Origin: Helicobacteraceae bacterium
Lineage (GTDB): Bacteria; Campylobacterota; Campylobacteria; Campylobacterales; SZUA-545
Direction: 5' to 3'
Assembly (NCBI GenBank): GCA_031276985.1
Contig: JAISMA010000139.1
Span: forward strand, 1-8,765
DNA: 8,765 bases
The notes beneath the pieces were generated by a model. The model ran no database searches, was not told where the DNA came from, and worked only from the letters and a program-made list of their open reading frames with translations. The first letter of the stretch is position 1; each line of letters starts with the position of its first letter. The position numbers and the translations under genes were made by a program. Positions 6,929 to 8,765 of the stretch are shown piece after piece.

Positions 6929-7072
6929 TCGTATTAAACCTTACGCGCCGACGCCAATCACAATAAAACTATTTACCACGAAAATGCGGATTAAGAGAGT
7001 ATCTGAAACGTATTTTTTGTTTTACGCGCCGCCAAAAACCGCGACAAAATTTTTACGAAAGAAGGTTTAGCG

Positions 7073-7119
7073 TGGCGGTCCGGACGGGGCTCGAACCCGC
7101 GACCTCCGCCGTGACAGGC
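7073..7119 (-). tRNA. 3' fragment of tRNA-Asp(GTC), attachment-site remnant
   Basis: Read on the minus strand, the fragment begins in the anticodon arm (CCTGTCACGGCGG, anticodon GTC). It continues through variable loop AGGTC, a five-pair T arm (GCGGG / CCCGT around TTCGAGC), acceptor strand CCGGACC, discriminator G and an encoded CCA at 7073-7075. The matching 5' half (an acceptor strand GGTCCGG and a D arm) is missing: similarity ends at the anticodon stem, where the sequence turns AT-rich. Only one register of the anticodon stem pairs well, and it leaves a six-base loop, so a base at the junction has changed. This is the classic scar of site-specific integration into the 3' half of a tRNA gene, with the integrase gene beside it. 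An ordinary functional tRNA is excluded. Confidence 0.85.
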
Positions 7120-7161
7120 GGAAGGCATAAGTAAATATGAAATGGGTTATATATGACAAAT

Positions 7162-7180
7162 AGCCTTAGCATAAGGCTTT
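7162..7180 (+). terminator. Perfect 7-bp hairpin in the element's left leader
   Basis: AGCCTTA (7162-7168), loop GCA and TAAGGCT (7172-7178) form a perfect stem followed by TTATTGTTAT. It could be a weak intrinsic terminator insulating the recombinase from outside transcription, or a leader hairpin. The T-run is interrupted, so the terminator role is uncertain. A similar hairpin, also followed by TTATT, precedes the ribbon-helix-helix gene at 8582-8604. Confidence 0.4.
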
Positions 7181-7230
7181 ATTGTTATAGCGGATAGCGT
7201 TCAACTCGCAATAAAAAGCATTTTGAAATG

Positions 7231-7248
7231 TTTTTCTGTCTATAATTT
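7231..7248 (+). promoter_or_regulatory. Promoter of the recombinase gene
   Basis: TTTTTCTGTCTATAATTT carries a consensus TATAAT (7241-7246) with a TG just upstream, 35 bases before the ATG. No convincing -35 is present. Almost the same string occurs before the ribbon-helix-helix gene (8550-8565). Confidence 0.6.
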
Positions 7249-7267
7249 GTCTCCTAATTTGTCCCCT
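7244..7267 (+). repeat. Tandem 12-bp direct repeat at the recombinase start site
   Basis: AATTTGTCTCCT (7244-7255) is followed directly by AATTTGTCCCCT (7256-7267), with one mismatch. The pair overlaps the -10 and the expected transcription start, the position of a repressor operator. Each unit contains TTTGTC, whose complement GACAAA occurs twice at the ribbon-helix-helix promoter. Confidence 0.6.
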
Positions 7268-7281
7268 CTGAAAGGTAAATT

Positions 7282-8370
7282 ATGGCTTATGGTAAACTTG
7301 TTAGAACTCAATATGAAGGAGTCTATTCCTACAGAGATCATCTTGACCGAAAAGTATTTGTGGCACGTTTTATGATTGAAGGAGTACAACGCAAAAAGAC
7401 TATTGGCTACGAAGGCGATCGTTTCAATATGACAGCTAAAAAAGCATTTGTAATCAAAGAAGAGTTGAAGCGCCGAATAAGCGAAGGCGAATCTCCAACA
7501 ATGTCTAAAAGCAATACTTTTAGCGTTGCTTTTGAGTTATATCTTGAAAACGTAACGCCAATCGAAAGCAAAAAAACCGTTGAAAGCAAGGTATATAATT
7601 ATAAAAAGCATATTGAGCCTTATCTGACAACTAATGCGCCAATCGCTACGATTGATACCGCATTTTGGCAACAGATAATTAACAGAATACTTCGGGCGAA
7701 TTTAGCTCCGTCTACCGCCGATAAAATAAAAAATATGATTAAAAAAGTTTATGATTACGCTATTTCGCGGCAATGGGCAATTAAAAATCCAGCGACGGAA
7801 ATTAAATTGCCAAAATATGACGATAGCGTTGAGATTGATTTGACTTTGGAAGAATCAAAAAGACTTTTTCGCACAATAGTAAATTATTTGCAACCGCTCA
7901 CACGCGGCATATTTATTTTTCTGTTGCACGGGCGACGGTTAAACGAAGTTTTAAGTCTCACTTGGGATATGATAGACGTTATCAAAGGCGTATATTATGT
8001 GCCAGCGCCAATAAATAAAGCGCGAAAGAATATGACCTATAGTTTAACGCCGCTTTTGCTTGAGGCGCTTAAACTTAGTCCAACGCAAGCAGGATTGGTT
8101 TTTCCTAGTCCGGTTACGGGAGTCAAATTAGTAAACACACGGCGATCTTGGAAAAACATCCTCGCTAAAGCCGAGATTGAGAAGCCTTTGCGTTTGCATG
8201 ACCTACGACATCTTATAGGCAATCTCGCGGCGAATAATGGAATGAGCGAAGTTGTTCTAGCGGCGATATTAGGACATACAACTACGCGAATTACGAAACG
8301 ATACTATCGGGTGCAAACCGATATAGCCGCGCAAGGCATTGATAAAATCCATAAACTCTTGACAAATTGA
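7282..8370 (+). CDS. Tyrosine recombinase / phage-type integrase
   Basis: This 362-residue protein is a tyrosine site-specific recombinase, expected to integrate and excise the surrounding element at tRNA-Asp. The N-terminal part (about 1-70) resembles the arm-binding/AP2-like region of phage integrases (YRDHLDRKVFVARFMIEGVQRKKTIG). A SAM-like core-binding domain covers about 75-175, and the catalytic domain about 185-355. The catalytic residues are visible: Arg219 in HGRRLNEVLSLTW, a Lys in the NKARKN hairpin (about 245-249), His306 and Arg309 in HDLRH, His332 in LGHTTT, and the Tyr341 nucleophile in TKRYYRV. The start ATG has AAAGG seven bases upstream. It is complete and probably functional. 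The frame continues openly past the TGA for 58 more codons across the repeat array. It is not a XerC/D housekeeping enzyme, judging by length, N-terminus and location. Confidence 0.93.
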   Translation: MAYGKLVRTQYEGVYSYRDHLDRKVFVARFMIEGVQRKKTIGYEGDRFNMTAKKAFVIKEELKRRISEGESPTMSKSNTFSVAFELYLENVTPIESKKTVESKVYNYKKHIEPYLTTNAPIATIDTAFWQQIINRILRANLAPSTADKIKNMIKKVYDYAISRQWAIKNPATEIKLPKYDDSVEIDLTLEESKRLFRTIVNYLQPLTRGIFIFLLHGRRLNEVLSLTWDMIDVIKGVYYVPAPINKARKNMTYSLTPLLLEALKLSPTQAGLVFPSPVTGVKLVNTRRSWKNILAKAEIEKPLRLHDLRHLIGNLAANNGMSEVVLAAILGHTTTRITKRYYRVQTDIAAQGIDKIHKLLTN

Positions 8371-8496
8371 AGGAACGGCCCGAAAGGACTAAGGAACAGT
8401 CATTTTAGGGCAAGGAACAGAGCAAAAGCCGCTAGGAACGCTCGAAAATCGCTTAGGAACACCCAAAATCGCAGTTTTAAGGTCAAAAATCGCCGA
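8371..8496 (+). repeat. Phased 21-bp iteron-like array (AGGAAC x5)
   Basis: AGGAAC begins at 8371, 8392, 8413, 8434 and 8455, exactly 21 bases apart each time, so all copies face the same side of the helix. The rest of each unit is less conserved, with consensus near AGGAACNNNCNAAAATCGC. A degenerate sixth unit (8476-8496) keeps AAAATCGC, which also occurs at 8445 and 8465. The array begins right after the recombinase stop and ends about 60-80 bases before the next promoter. It could be protein-binding iterons (replication, partition or excision), an operator, or an RNA element. Confidence 0.75.
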
Positions 8497-8549
8497 CATT
8501 TAGCAATATCGTCAATTTTATCCATTGCAGGATACGCTATATGTTAAAC

Positions 8550-8565
8550 TTTTTCTGCTATAATT
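8550..8565 (+). promoter_or_regulatory. Extended -10 promoter of the ribbon-helix-helix gene
   Basis: TTTTTCTGCTATAATT includes a perfect TGn-extended -10 (TGCTATAAT, 8556-8564). The motif is nearly identical to the recombinase promoter. Two GACAAA half-sites (8568-8573 and 8579-8584) lie at the expected start site. Confidence 0.65.
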
Positions 8566-8581
8566 GCGACAAACGACCGAC

Positions 8582-8604
8582 AAAGCCTTTTAACAAGAGG
8601 CTTT
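8582..8604 (+). promoter_or_regulatory. Leader hairpin upstream of the ribbon-helix-helix gene
   Basis: AAAGCCT (8582-8588) pairs with AGGCTTT (8598-8604) over a nine-base loop, close to the start of the transcript and 24 bases before the ATG. It ends in TTATT like the hairpin at 7162-7178. It could be an attenuator, a stability element or an inverted-repeat operator. Confidence 0.4.
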
Positions 8605-8628
8605 ATTCGGAAACAAAGGTTTTTTTGT

Positions 8629-8765
8629 ATGAAAAACGCTAAAAAACGAGATAAAGACGGCTTTATCGGAATGAGGTTATCGACCGAAACAATCGATCGC
8701 CTCAAAGACCGCGCAACCAAAAGCGGCGCGAAAAATCTTAGCGTCTATGCCCGTCAGATTTTAGA
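8629..8765 (+). CDS. Ribbon-helix-helix DNA-binding protein (partial)
   Basis: Only the first 45 codons are in the window; the gene continues to the right. After a basic start (MKNAKKRDKDG) the sequence FIGMRLSTETIDRLKDRA followed by LSVYARQIL has the pattern of a ribbon-helix-helix domain: a beta strand of alternating residues (FIGMRL), helix A with a hydrophobic spacing, a Gly turn, and helix B beginning with Ser and ending in an Ala-Arg amphipathic stretch. This domain is used by CopG/Arc/MetJ-type repressors, partition proteins and MobC-like relaxosome proteins. The start ATG has AAAGG upstream at a longish spacing. Placed after a phased repeat array and its own promoter, it is a candidate binder of those repeats; that link is inference. 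Confidence 0.75.
   Translation, partial: MKNAKKRDKDGFIGMRLSTETIDRLKDRATKSGAKNLSVYARQIL

Larger units (their letters stand above)
7120..8765. mobile_element. Left end of an integrated element at tRNA-Asp (partial)
   Basis: The element starts where tRNA-Asp similarity ends and runs off the right edge. It contains a tyrosine recombinase 163 bases from the junction, a phased repeat array and a ribbon-helix-helix gene. It is AT-richer than the core genes to its left and has none of the GCGATCGC octamers common there. The tRNA orientation implies that the chromosomal 3' half was left here and that an intact tRNA-Asp, rebuilt with an element-borne 3' half, lies at the far end beyond 8765. Whether the element is a prophage, an ICE/IME or an island cannot be decided from this part. 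Confidence 0.75.

Noticed and set aside
7073..7147. Complete tRNA gene on the minus strand
   Set aside because: The T arm, acceptor 3' strand and CCA are perfect, but there is no D arm or 5' acceptor strand beyond 7119.
8371..8475. CRISPR array
   Set aside because: Repeats are only about six conserved bases in a 21-base unit, far too short for CRISPR repeats and spacers.

Overview
The window looks like chromosome of a Campylobacterota (epsilonproteobacterial) bacterium, perhaps a host-associated Helicobacteraceae-like lineage. This rests on a ~600-residue UbiD-type menaquinone decarboxylase, a RibF with a Campylobacter-like start and kinase motif, and short extended -10 promoters. The core genes are of mid GC content and rich in the palindrome GCGATCGC. 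No marker here fixes the genus, so the assignment is an inference.

Left part (1-3865), all on the minus strand. ribF reads into ubiD with a 16-base overlap. After a 98-base gap comes a class I glutamine amidotransferase. Downstream of that, at the window edge, lies a 109-base near-identical copy of the middle of the same amidotransferase gene: a truncated paralogue or duplication remnant.

Middle part (3992-5517), plus strand. Three small AT-richer genes sit between housekeeping genes. Two are unrecognised and overlap by four bases (GTGA). The third encodes a SMI1/KNR4 (SUKH) protein, the fold used by many immunity proteins of polymorphic toxins. It is split between two reading frames at an A8 run that forms an in-phase A_AAA_AAA slippery heptamer. 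A second possible shift, at an A6 run, would return the frame to its start. No toxin gene is visible, so this reads as an orphan immunity-like cassette.

Then metY (O-acetylhomoserine sulfhydrylase, minus strand, 5609-6886), a complete PLP enzyme of methionine/cysteine metabolism.

Right part (7073-8765). The 3' half of a tRNA-Asp(GTC), minus strand and ending in CCA, stops abruptly at the anticodon stem. An integrated element starts there. It holds a tyrosine recombinase, then a 21-bp-phased array of five AGGAAC repeats, then a promoter, a leader hairpin and the start of a ribbon-helix-helix DNA-binding protein cut by the window edge. The recombinase and ribbon-helix-helix genes share a promoter motif and paired TTTGTC/GACAAA half-sites just downstream of the -10, so they look co-regulated. 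The tRNA geometry predicts that the rest of the element, and a reconstituted tRNA-Asp, lie to the right of the window. The phased repeat array with its neighbouring ribbon-helix-helix gene is the most likely place for something undescribed.
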